This document shows, in pieces, positions 25,013-32,097 of a DNA stretch of 32,097 bases. How positions within the stretch are numbered: the stretch's first letter is position 1; every line of letters starts with the position of its first letter. A program made the translations under genes and the position numbers. Origin of the DNA: Planctomycetota bacterium (GTDB taxonomy: Bacteria > Planctomycetota > UBA1135 > GCA-002686595); NCBI GenBank assembly GCA_029250885.1, contig JAQXEK010000059.1:1-32097 (forward strand), read 5' to 3'. Below the pieces are notes generated by a model that saw nothing but the letters and a program-made list of their open reading frames with translations, did not search any database and was not told where the DNA came from.

Positions 25013-25042
25013 ATTTTAGCCTCTGGCGGCGGAAACCGCCAA
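25013..25042 (-). promoter_or_regulatory. Predicted promoter of accA
   Basis: On the minus strand TTGGCG (25042-25037), an 18-bp spacer and TAAAAT (25018-25013) resemble a sigma70 promoter. The -10 box is the same as in the atp promoter. The GC-rich spacer can form a small hairpin (TGGCGG/CCGCCA). The leader would be about 50 nt. Confidence 0.5.
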
Positions 25043-25145
25043 CTCGCTATGGAACTGCACCCACGACTTTGCTCCACACGACCCCAGCACTGCAAGCTTC
25101 TTCCTATCTATATGAACTTCCCTGGAACCATTAGGCATTTCGATA

Positions 25146-25174
25146 TTGGGGCTCCCCTTTTGGGACGCTAGAAT
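25146..25174 (+). promoter_or_regulatory. Predicted promoter of purSL-purQ
   Basis: TTGGGG (25146-25151), a 17-bp spacer and TAGAAT (25169-25174) give an ideal spacing with a good -10 box and a weak -35 box. The start would be near 25181, leaving about 100 nt of leader. Confidence 0.5.
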
Positions 25175-25193
25175 GGCCCCAACGAACCCGCTT

Positions 25194-25230
25194 GGGTGCA
25201 AAAAGCGCCCCTGATGTTCGCCAAGCACCC
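25194..25230 (+). promoter_or_regulatory. Possible leader stem before purSL
   Basis: GGGTGC (25194-25199) can pair with GCACCC (25225-25230) across a 25-base loop in the predicted leader. It could be part of a regulatory fold, but six pairs over that distance is weak, and no known purine riboswitch core is seen. Confidence 0.2.
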
Positions 25231-25281
25231 CTTTCCCGGCCCTTCGTCTCCCTAAGCAAAACCATTAGGAGCTCCGAAACC

Positions 25282-28245
25282 ATGTCGCCAGCTACCACCG
25301 CTCCTGACGCCTGGCGCGTCGAGGTCTTCAAGCGCACCGCCATCCACGACCCCGAGGGTGATAAGGCCCTGCACGAGGTCCACGAGCTTGGCCTTAGCGG
25401 CGTCGAATCCATCCGCGTCGGCCACGGCTACCTGCTCTCCCCGAGCCTGTCCGAGGCCGAGGCCCAGACCATCGCCGGCGAGCTGCTGTGCGATCCCGTC
25501 CTGGAGGAGTCCGCTCTCATTGCCCCCGGCAGCCTGCCCGGCCCGGCACCCGCGGGATCCCGCCGGGTGCTGGTCGCCCCGAAGCCCGGTGTCATGGACC
25601 CGATTGCCGAGAGCGTCAAGCGCATTATTAAGCGCACCGGTCGCGGCGATGAAGACCTGGAGACCCAGACCTTCCGCATCTTCGAGATGAAGGGCGAGGT
25701 GCCCACCGACGAGCTCGAGAACATCTGCCGGCGCACCCTGGCGAACGTCACCATCGACACCCTGCGCATCGACCGGGAAGACCTGCCCTTCGGCGTGCCC
25801 AAGGGCCACGGCGAGGGCCGCGGTCGCGTGGAGATCAGCCTGCTTGGTCTTGACGATGCTGGCCTGGAAGAGCTCAGCGTGAAGGGCGAGCTGTCCCTCA
25901 CCCTGCTCGAGATGCAGGAGATCCAGAAGTTCTACAAGAGCGAGGGACGCGAGCCTTCGGCCTGTGAGCTGGAGACCCTGGCCCAGACTTGGAGCGAGCA
26001 CTGCAAGCACAAGACCTTCGCGGGCCTGATCGACTTCGTGGACCACTCGAAAGAGGGCAGTCCTACCGAGCGCATCGACAACCTGTTGAAGTCCACCATC
26101 AAGCGCGCCACGACGGAGCTCGACGTGCCCTGGTGCGTCAGCGTATTCCACGACAATGCGGGCATCATCGAGTTTGACGCGGGCTACGACATCTCGTTCA
26201 AGGTCGAGACCCACAACCACCCCAGCGCAATCGACCCCTACGGTGGCGCGGGAACGGGCATCGGCGGCGTGATCCGAGACATCCTCGGGGTTGGCCTCGG
26301 CGCTCGCCCCATCGCAAACACGAACGCGTTCTTCGTGGGTATGCCAGACATGCCGCTGGAGGACCTGCCCAAGGGCTGCATGCACCCGCGTCGCATCCTG
26401 CGAGGCGTCGTCGGGGGCGTGCGCGACTACGGTAACCGCATGGGCATCCCTACCGTGTCAGGTGGACTCTGGTTCGACGATCGATATGTAGGCAACCCAC
26501 TCGTCTATGCCGGCACCGTCGGCTTGGCCAAGCGCGAGTTTGCCCACAAGACGATCGAGCCCGGCGACCTGGTCGTGACCCTCGGCGGCGCCGTCGGACG
26601 CGATGGTATCCACGGAGCTACCTTCAGCTCGATCGAGCTGACCGAGGACTCGGAAGAGGACTCTGCGTCCAGCGTGCAGATCGGCAACCCGATCGAAGAG
26701 AAGCGCGTGCTTGACGCCATGTTGCAGGCCCGGGATCGCGGGCTGTTCCGCGCAGTCACGGACTGCGGCGCAGGCGGCCTCTCCTCTGCCGTGGGCGAGA
26801 TGGGCGAAGAGGGCGGCGTGGACGTCGACCTGTCCAAGGTGCCGCTTAAGTACCCGGGTCTAGCCTCCCATGAGATCTGGATCTCCGAGGCCCAAGAGCG
26901 AATGGTCCTCGCGGTGCCAGAGGAGAACCTCGAGGAGCTGCTGGACCTGTGCGCCACCGAAGACGTTGCAGCCACGGTGATCGGCACCTTTAACGACACC
27001 AAACGCCTGGTCGTTCGCGACGCCGGCGAGGTCATCTGCGACATCGAGATGGGCTTCCTGCACGATGGCACCCCGCGCTACCTGCGCCACGCCGTCTGGA
27101 ACCCGCCCACGGCCCCAGACCCCGGGTGCCCTGCGCCGAGCGACCACGGCGAGACCTACAACTCGGCCCTCTTGGGCATCATGGCCGCGCCGGACGTGCG
27201 CAGCAAAGAGTGGATCATCCGCCAGTATGACCACGAGGTCCAAGGCAACACCGTGATCAAGCCCCTGGTCGGCGTGCAATCGGATGCCCCCGGCAACGGC
27301 TCGGTGCTCAAGCCCCTGCCCCAATCTAAGAAGGGCGTGGCCATTGGCTGCGGAGCGAACCCGCGCATGGGGCTGCTGGATCCCTACGCCATGGCAGGTG
27401 CTGTGATCGACGAGGCCCTGCGCAATGTCGTTGCCGTGGGCGGCGACCCCGAGCACACGGCGATCCTGGACAACTTCTCCTGGGGCAACTGCGCCAAGCC
27501 GGAGAACCTGGGCTCCTTAGTGCTGGCATCGAAGGCCTGCTACGACGCAGCGATGGCCTTCGGCACCCCCTTTATCTCCGGCAAGGACAGCCTGAACAAC
27601 GAGTTCAGGGTGGGCGACGAGACGATCATTATCCCGCCGACTCTTCTACTGTCAGCCATGTCCGTGGTGCCCGATGTGGCGACCTGCGTGACCATGGACG
27701 CAAAGGAGCCGGGCAACCGCATCTACTTAGTGGGCGACACGAAGCAAGAAATGGGCGCGTCCCATTACCTCCAGCACCTTGGCTTGGACGGCGGGCGCGT
27801 TCCAACTCCTGACCTCGAGAAGGCACCCCTTGTGATGAAGACCATGCACGCTGTGATCTCAGAAGGCCTGGTTTCTTCGTGCCACGACCTGTCCGAAGGT
27901 GGACTGGCCGCAGCCGCTGCCGAGATGGCCTTCGCAGGCGGTCTTGGCATGGACCTGCACCTGTCCCATCTGCACGACCCCGCGGGCTGGTCCAACGACC
28001 AGGACGAGGACGCCGTGCTGCTGTTCTCCGAGTCCTGCACGCGCTTCCTGGTCGAGGTCACGGCGCCGCACGCCGAAGCTTTCGAGCGGTGCTTTAGGGA
28101 AGCAGGCCTAGGCGATATCGCTCGCCCAATTGGCGAGGTTACCGCGGGCAGTCGCTTGACGATCCGCGGCAAGACGGCACCGGACTGCATCGAACTCGAC
28201 ATCGAAGAACTGCGCAGCGCCCACAAGGGCGGCTTCGCGGGCTAG
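25282..28245 (+). CDS. purL: Phosphoribosylformylglycinamidine synthase, PurS-PurL fusion
   Basis: This 987-residue protein converts FGAR to FGAM with ATP and ammonia delivered by PurQ, in de novo purine synthesis. Residues about 11-78 and 95-165 are two PurS-like halves; the second holds the PurS hallmark VLVAPKPGVMDP (96-107). The PurL part follows, with SEHCKHKTF (about 238-246), ETHNHPSAIDPYGGAGTGIGG, DCGAGGLSSAVGEMG and, in the second repeat, SGKDSLNNEF and DLSEGGLAAAAAEM. The glutaminase is separate (purQ, 15 bp downstream), so the architecture lies between small PurL and the single-chain large form. An AGGAG ribosome site lies 10 bp before the ATG, one of the few clear ones here. Confidence 0.95.
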   Translation: MSPATTAPDAWRVEVFKRTAIHDPEGDKALHEVHELGLSGVESIRVGHGYLLSPSLSEAEAQTIAGELLCDPVLEESALIAPGSLPGPAPAGSRRVLVAPKPGVMDPIAESVKRIIKRTGRGDEDLETQTFRIFEMKGEVPTDELENICRRTLANVTIDTLRIDREDLPFGVPKGHGEGRGRVEISLLGLDDAGLEELSVKGELSLTLLEMQEIQKFYKSEGREPSACELETLAQTWSEHCKHKTFAGLIDFVDHSKEGSPTERIDNLLKSTIKRATTELDVPWCVSVFHDNAGIIEFDAGYDISFKVETHNHPSAIDPYGGAGTGIGGVIRDILGVGLGARPIANTNAFFVGMPDMPLEDLPKGCMHPRRILRGVVGGVRDYGNRMGIPTVSGGLWFDDRYVGNPLVYAGTVGLAKREFAHKTIEPGDLVVTLGGAVGRDGIHGATFSSIELTEDSEEDSASSVQIGNPIEEKRVLDAMLQARDRGLFRAVTDCGAGGLSSAVGEMGEEGGVDVDLSKVPLKYPGLASHEIWISEAQERMVLAVPEENLEELLDLCATEDVAATVIGTFNDTKRLVVRDAGEVICDIEMGFLHDGTPRYLRHAVWNPPTAPDPGCPAPSDHGETYNSALLGIMAAPDVRSKEWIIRQYDHEVQGNTVIKPLVGVQSDAPGNGSVLKPLPQSKKGVAIGCGANPRMGLLDPYAMAGAVIDEALRNVVAVGGDPEHTAILDNFSWGNCAKPENLGSLVLASKACYDAAMAFGTPFISGKDSLNNEFRVGDETIIIPPTLLLSAMSVVPDVATCVTMDAKEPGNRIYLVGDTKQEMGASHYLQHLGLDGGRVPTPDLEKAPLVMKTMHAVISEGLVSSCHDLSEGGLAAAAAEMAFAGGLGMDLHLSHLHDPAGWSNDQDEDAVLLFSESCTRFLVEVTAPHAEAFERCFREAGLGDIARPIGEVTAGSRLTIRGKTAPDCIELDIEELRSAHKGGFAG

Positions 28246-28260
28246 CCCCTCTCTACGACT

Positions 28261-29055
28261 ATGACTTCCCCCAAAGCACTTGTTCTTCGCACCGCTGGCA
28301 TCAATTGTGACGCCGAGACGGTCCGCGCCCTGGAGGGTGCCGGCGCCCCGACGGACCTGTTCCACTTGTCCAAGATGATCGCCGAGCCAGGTCGCTTCGA
28401 CGACTATGGCATCCTTGTGATCCCCGGCGGCTTTAGCTTCGGCGACGACGTGGCCGCGGGCCGCATCTTTGCCGCCGAGCTGGTTCACAATCTCTCCAAG
28501 GAGCTGGTCAACTTTGTCGATCGCGGCGGCTTGGTGCTCGGTATCTGCAACGGCTTCCAGGTGCTGGTCGAGACCGGCTTGCTCGACGGCAGCGTCGGCA
28601 AGCGCACCGAGCGCAAGGTCGCCCTGTACGACAACGCGTCCATGAAGTTCGAGGCGCGCTGGGTGAACCTACGCTCGGAAGAGAGCGCCTGCCCTTGGCT
28701 CGTGCCCGGCGAGATCTGGCCCGTGCCCGTTGCCCACGCCGAGGGTCGCTTTGTCTGTCGGGACGACGAGACCCTGGCCGCCCTTAAATCAAGTGGCCAG
28801 GTCGCCCTGCGCTACGTCAACCCCGACGGAAGTGCCCCCGGCTATCCCGAATGCCCCAATGGCGCCGTGGAGCAGATCGCGGGTATCTGCGATCCGACCG
28901 GGCGCGTCCTTGGTCTGATGCCTCACCCCGAGCGCAACCTGCTACCTTGGAACCACCCCCAATGGACGCGAATGGACGCGCGCCAAGAAGGTGAAGGTGC
29001 CGGATTCTTCCAACGTCTTGTGGATGTCGCGAAGGGCTCCATGGCCTCAGTCTAG
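28261..29055 (+). CDS. purQ: Phosphoribosylformylglycinamidine synthase glutaminase subunit
   Basis: This 264-residue class I glutamine amidotransferase releases ammonia from glutamine for the PurSL synthase. The nucleophile is C96 in LVLGICNGFQVLVETG, and the His-Glu pair is H222 and E224 in GLMPHPERNLLPW. The oxyanion stretch VIPGGFSFGDDVAAGRIFA is also typical of PurQ. It is somewhat longer than the compact Bacillus-type PurQ. It begins 15 bp after purSL and is certainly co-transcribed. A 10-bp tandem repeat lies near its 3' end. Confidence 0.96.
   Translation: MTSPKALVLRTAGINCDAETVRALEGAGAPTDLFHLSKMIAEPGRFDDYGILVIPGGFSFGDDVAAGRIFAAELVHNLSKELVNFVDRGGLVLGICNGFQVLVETGLLDGSVGKRTERKVALYDNASMKFEARWVNLRSEESACPWLVPGEIWPVPVAHAEGRFVCRDDETLAALKSSGQVALRYVNPDGSAPGYPECPNGAVEQIAGICDPTGRVLGLMPHPERNLLPWNHPQWTRMDARQEGEGAGFFQRLVDVAKGSMASV
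28961..28980. repeat. 10-bp exact tandem repeat inside purQ
   Basis: AATGGACGCG occurs twice in a row near the 3' end of purQ. Because ten is not a multiple of three, the two copies are read in different frames (QWTRMDAR). Loss or gain of one unit would shift the frame of the last 30 or so codons. Confidence 0.85.
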
Positions 29056-29073
29056 TCAACCCAACCTCACAAT

Positions 29074-29469
29074 ATGAACAAGCTCAACACCCTAGCTCTC
29101 GCCCTTACCTGTGCCCTTGGTCTGCCCTCTTGCCTGCTCATTGCAGGTGGAGCTGCCGGCTATGTGGTGAGCCAAGAAGTCCTGCCCGGTAATGTGCACA
29201 CCAGCATCGTGACCTTCGACGTGGACTCGACCTGGGCTAGCGCCCAAGAGACCATGCGCAGCAAGGCCGAAGACGGTATCGAGACCACCGACTACCCGCG
29301 CCGCATTGAGTGCGAAGTGGCTGGCGCCGATGTCGAGGTCAAGGTCGAGGCCTACGACATGAACCGCAGCCTGCTGCGCGTCAAGGCGAGCCGCTTCCTG
29401 TCGGCTGACAACGACGTCGCAATGATGATCCTTAACAAGCTCATCGACGATCTAGGGCAACGGCGCTAG
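29074..29469 (+). CDS. Small DUF3568-like lipoprotein
   Basis: This 131-residue protein has a lipoprotein signal peptide with lipobox GLPSC (C20). It is followed by a short hydrophobic glycine-rich stretch (LLIAGGAAGYVV) and a compact alpha/beta domain with charged strands (ADVEVKVEAYDMNRSLLRVKAS). The layout matches DUF3568-type lipoproteins, whose function is not known. It starts 18 bp after purQ and may be read through from that operon, though a purine role is not implied. No Shine-Dalgarno sequence is evident. Confidence 0.75.
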   Translation: MNKLNTLALALTCALGLPSCLLIAGGAAGYVVSQEVLPGNVHTSIVTFDVDSTWASAQETMRSKAEDGIETTDYPRRIECEVAGADVEVKVEAYDMNRSLLRVKASRFLSADNDVAMMILNKLIDDLGQRR

Positions 29470-29479
29470 GTTCGATCTC

Positions 29480-29512
29480 CTGACCCGCTTCCATTTCGAA
29501 ATGGGCAGTCAG
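29480..29512. terminator. Hairpin between convergent genes
   Basis: A perfect 14-bp palindrome CCATTTCGAAATGG (29491-29504) sits inside outer arms CTGAC (29480-29484) and GTCAG (29508-29512), forming an interrupted stem. It occupies the short gap between two convergent stops. There is no strong T run, so it may be a weak bidirectional terminator or a 3' stability element. Confidence 0.55.
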
Positions 29513-30595
29513 CTATTCGTCCGTCGCGCCCTGCGCCGGTGACCTGTCGAGTATGTCCTGGGCCAGCTGACGCGTAAAGGCCTCGGACTGCTCGCGGTTT
29601 AGGTGGTTCTTATCAAAGTGCCCCGAGGCCTGGAAGTACTGGGGCGTTAGGCGCGGCGAGTTGTAGAGGTAGAAGTCGTGGTACTGATCCGCGACGGCGC
29701 GGGCGTAACTCATGGACGTCATGGTTGGCGGAATCAGTCCAATCAAGGTCGCTCCCACCTCTTTTGCCCCCTGCGCTTGGAGCCGCGCGACGGCCTTCTC
29801 CGTGGAGGAATCTTCGAGGGGCTGGACCGGGCTCCCATGGCTTGCAATGAGCGCATGAACACCTCCCGAGAACCCCTTGCGGTCCTTGGCAAACTCTTGG
29901 CCTCGGTTAATCACATTGTCCTGGGTCGAGTCTTCTAGAGCCTGGTACCCCTGGGAATCGGCGATGTAGGGGCGGCTCCTCTCGGGCTCGAGCAACCAAG
30001 GGGCGAAGCGGCGCAATAGCCGCGGACCCTGGGCAAAGTTCGTGGTCTTCCAGGCAAAGCAGCGCCCGGCGTCCACAACGGCGTCGAAGGCCTCGCGCCC
30101 CTCGAGCTCGGACTCGGCAATCATCTGGATGGCCAGGCGGGTGCGGGTGAAGTCGTGCCATGACACGGTGCGTTCGGTGGTGCGCAGCTCTTCGAACAGC
30201 GTTCCGCCGGGGAAGCGAGGTTCGTAGAAGATCGTGGGCTTATCGCCTGCCACCCCGTCCTCGACCAGCTCCAGCAGGCGCGATAGAGCATGGTCCGCTT
30301 CGAGCCCGCCCATGCCGGGCGAGCCGAGATTGTAGCTGCGCGTCGCCTGGCCGCTCTTTGCCATGACCTCGTCAAAGACGGAGGGAACGACCTGGCGAAA
30401 GATGGTGCTAGAACCCAGGAAGAAGGTGTCGTATTCGCCCGGGTGAAGCGAGAGGTAGTCGAGCTTGGGGCCGACCTCGTCTCCCTCGGCGTGGCCCAAG
30501 AGCTCGTGCTGAGTCCACGCAACCAGGGCGAAGGACGCGGTGGCGAGCAGGCTCAACAGGATGGCCTTAGCTAGAGATGTGGGTTCCGTGTTCAT
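29513..30595 (-). CDS. SGNH-like membrane-anchored partner of the MBOAT protein
   Basis: This 360-residue protein has one N-terminal membrane segment (about 11-27, ILLSLLATASFALVAW). The rest is predicted outside the cytoplasm. FFLGSSTIFRQVVP (58-71) looks like block I of SGNH/GDSL-type esterases with S62 or S63 as candidate nucleophile. HFDKNHLNREQSEAF near the C-terminus resembles the D-x-x-H block. It starts 17 bp after an MBOAT acyltransferase, the same arrangement as AlgI with AlgJ/AlgX, where the SGNH protein completes acyl transfer to a polysaccharide. The family is inferred from motifs and context, since overall similarity is not obvious to me. Confidence 0.65.
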   Translation of the reverse strand: MNTEPTSLAKAILLSLLATASFALVAWTQHELLGHAEGDEVGPKLDYLSLHPGEYDTFFLGSSTIFRQVVPSVFDEVMAKSGQATRSYNLGSPGMGGLEADHALSRLLELVEDGVAGDKPTIFYEPRFPGGTLFEELRTTERTVSWHDFTRTRLAIQMIAESELEGREAFDAVVDAGRCFAWKTTNFAQGPRLLRRFAPWLLEPERSRPYIADSQGYQALEDSTQDNVINRGQEFAKDRKGFSGGVHALIASHGSPVQPLEDSSTEKAVARLQAQGAKEVGATLIGLIPPTMTSMSYARAVADQYHDFYLYNSPRLTPQYFQASGHFDKNHLNREQSEAFTRQLAQDILDRSPAQGATDE

Positions 30596-30612
30596 GAGTT
30601 GGGGGGCCTGAC

Positions 30613-32001
30613 TTAGAACTGGAAGTAGATGAAGGGTTGGACGTCGCCTGCCGCCCAGGGCAGGGCGAGGGCGACCATGGCGCCGTAGACCAGGGCGAAC
30701 GTGGGTGCCGGGAGTCGCCTAAGGCCCTGGTCGAGCTTGCCGGAGAACATCCATGCGTGCACGGCCGCGAAGCCGATCAAGAGCAGCAGCCAGGGGAGCC
30801 CCAGGGTCTGGTCCCCACCGGGTGTAACGTAGCCCAAGAGAAACGACCCCGCCGCACCCAGGTCCGGTGCTCGGAAGATGGTGAAGGTCAAGATCCACAG
30901 CACGTTGGCATAGATCAAGCCCCAGATCCCGCGGCCCTTCCCGTCGGAGCCGATCGTACGGCTCTCGATGATGACCAGTACACCGTGCAGGAGTCCCCAG
31001 ACGATGAAGGTCCAGGCGGCGCCGTGCCAGATGCCAGTGACCGCGAAGACGATGAATGTGTTGCGCGCGGTGAACAACTTGCCGCCGCGGTTACCGCCGA
31101 TGGGAATGTAGATGTAGTCCCGGAACCAGCCGGTCATCGTGATGTGCCAGCTGCGCCAGAGGTCGGTCAGGCTGCGGCGCATGTAGGGGAAGGTGAAGTT
31201 CACCGGCAGGTGGTAGCCCAGCAGTGCCGCCGTGCCCAGGGCCATGTCGCTGTAGCCGGAGAAGTCACAGTAGAGCTGGACCGAATACAGCGCTCCCGCA
31301 AGCCAATGCGAGGCCAGGTTGAACGCTTCGGGGGCCTTCCAGACGAGGTCGACCGCCACGGAGAGGTTGTCCGCCACGCAGGTCTTTTTGACGAAGCCGA
31401 ACAGGAACACCAACAGGGCCGCCCGCACATCCACCCTGGAGAAGAGCCGCGGGGTCTCTAGCTGGGGAAGGAAGTCAATGGCGCGCACAATCGGCCCGGC
31501 AATCAGCTGAGGGAAGAAGCCCACGAAGAGGGCAAAGTCCAGCAAGCTCTTTGTTGACCCCATCTTGCCTCGATAGATATCGAGGGTATAGGACAGGGTC
31601 TGGAAGGTGTAGAAGCTGATGCCAACGGGCAAGATGATGCCCAGGGTCATGTCACTGACGGGAAAGCCCAGCCAGCTCGAGAAGTCTGCCGCGGACTCGA
31701 CGAAGAAGTTGTAGTACTTGAAGAAGCCGAGCAGCCCGAGGTTCACGGTCAGGCTGATCCCAAGCCAGGTCTTCCGCCGCAGCCTGTTCTCCTTCGGCGC
31801 CTTCGCGATGGCTGAGCCAGCAAGGTAGTCCACTCCCGTAGAGAACAGGATCAAGCTCAAGAAGCGCCAGTCCCATCCTGCGTAGAACGCATAGCTAGCC
31901 ACCAGAAGCCAGACCTTGCGCAGCTTGGCGGACCGCAAGGACCAGTGCACCAAGAACACGAGCCCAAAGAAGAGCAGGAATCGAAGCTCGGAGTAAATCA
32001 A
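30613..32001 (-). CDS. MBOAT-family O-acyltransferase (AlgI-like)
   Basis: This 462-residue polytopic membrane protein belongs to the AlgI-type MBOAT family, which carries acyl groups across the membrane for O-acetylation of exported polysaccharides. Signature parts are YCDFSGYSDMALG (244-256), LWRSWHITMTGWFRDYIYIP (281-300, H286) and the catalytic histidine H326 in VTGIWHGAAW. The N-terminus (MIYSELRFLLFFGLVFLVHW) has the usual form. The start must be TTG at 32001, because an in-frame stop lies at 32014-32016 and no ATG or GTG lies between or soon after. A DltB-like role is less likely given its SGNH partner. Confidence 0.92.
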   Translation of the reverse strand: MIYSELRFLLFFGLVFLVHWSLRSAKLRKVWLLVASYAFYAGWDWRFLSLILFSTGVDYLAGSAIAKAPKENRLRRKTWLGISLTVNLGLLGFFKYYNFFVESAADFSSWLGFPVSDMTLGIILPVGISFYTFQTLSYTLDIYRGKMGSTKSLLDFALFVGFFPQLIAGPIVRAIDFLPQLETPRLFSRVDVRAALLVFLFGFVKKTCVADNLSVAVDLVWKAPEAFNLASHWLAGALYSVQLYCDFSGYSDMALGTAALLGYHLPVNFTFPYMRRSLTDLWRSWHITMTGWFRDYIYIPIGGNRGGKLFTARNTFIVFAVTGIWHGAAWTFIVWGLLHGVLVIIESRTIGSDGKGRGIWGLIYANVLWILTFTIFRAPDLGAAGSFLLGYVTPGGDQTLGLPWLLLLIGFAAVHAWMFSGKLDQGLRRLPAPTFALVYGAMVALALPWAAGDVQPFIYFQF

Positions 32002-32097
32002 AGGGGGAGGGCGCTAGGGGGGCTTAGGTCAGATTCGAGTTTACCCCGCTGGCACAATCCCGGGCCAGCCGATTTCTCACTTCGCCTTGCGGCGACA

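Larger units (their letters stand above)
24957..25281. other. Divergent regulatory region between accA and purSL
   Basis: This 325-bp stretch holds a predicted promoter in each direction and a purSL leader of about 100 nt with a possible long-range stem. No RNA gene or known riboswitch consensus is recognised. The pairing places fatty-acid and purine synthesis genes back to back. Confidence 0.55.

Noticed and set aside
25181..25281. Purine riboswitch in the purSL leader
   Set aside because: Only a weak long-range stem is visible and no conserved riboswitch core can be matched by eye.
25252..26385. Long minus-strand frame of about 377 codons opposite purSL
   Set aside because: It is the mirror of a strongly conserved purine gene and its composition is what antisense reading produces.
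1..32097. CRISPR arrays, transposases, phage or attachment sites
   Set aside because: No regularly spaced repeats, recombinase genes or flanking duplications were seen.

Overview
The window is about 32 kb of GC-rich, gene-dense bacterial chromosome. Several predicted lipoproteins with lipobox cysteines and periplasmic-type proteins point to a two-membrane cell. The mix of genes suggests Planctomycetota or a close relative: a sulfatase-superfamily lipoprotein, two sulfotransferases, an ECF sigma/anti-sigma pair, a PurS-PurL fusion and a DUF3568-like lipoprotein. This placement is an inference from gene content. No rRNA, tRNA, CRISPR array, transposase or phage gene was recognised.

Left part (1-7922): an F-type ATP synthase operon runs on the minus strand in the order atpZ, atpI-like, atpB, atpE, atpF, atpH, atpA. 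The last gene is cut by the window edge. A good sigma70-like promoter (TTGACG, 16 bp, TAAAAT) lies upstream of atpZ. Divergent from it are ndk, a strong hairpin, a full-length NFACT/RqcH-like protein and a TPR lipoprotein. The lipoprotein ends at an 18-bp hairpin shared with a convergent GH20 gene.

Middle part (8004-23939): this is a surface-glycan region. It holds a GH20 plus PA14 lipoprotein, two divergent sulfotransferases, a tandem GT2 glycosyltransferase that overlaps the second sulfotransferase by ATGA, and a minus-strand run of genes. That run comprises a rhamnosyltransferase-like GT2, a UDP-galactopyranose-mutase-like flavoprotein, a GT2 fused to a Wzx-like flippase, an ECF sigma factor, a zinc-type anti-sigma factor and an exported PDZ protein. 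A sulfatase-superfamily lipoprotein with threonine in place of the usual cysteine/serine is divergent from the GT2. Together these genes could build, sulfate, flip and remodel a surface polysaccharide, possibly watched over by the sigma/anti-sigma pair; this is inference from gene order.

Right part (23949-32097): housekeeping genes accA (minus), purSL and purQ (plus), a small DUF3568-like lipoprotein, and a minus-strand MBOAT O-acyltransferase followed by an SGNH-like membrane-anchored partner, another probable glycan O-acetylation pair.

The most unusual items are the GT2-flippase fusion, the threonine-type sulfatase homologue and the sigma/anti-sigma/PDZ cassette behind the glycan genes. 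I found no convincing wholly new system.
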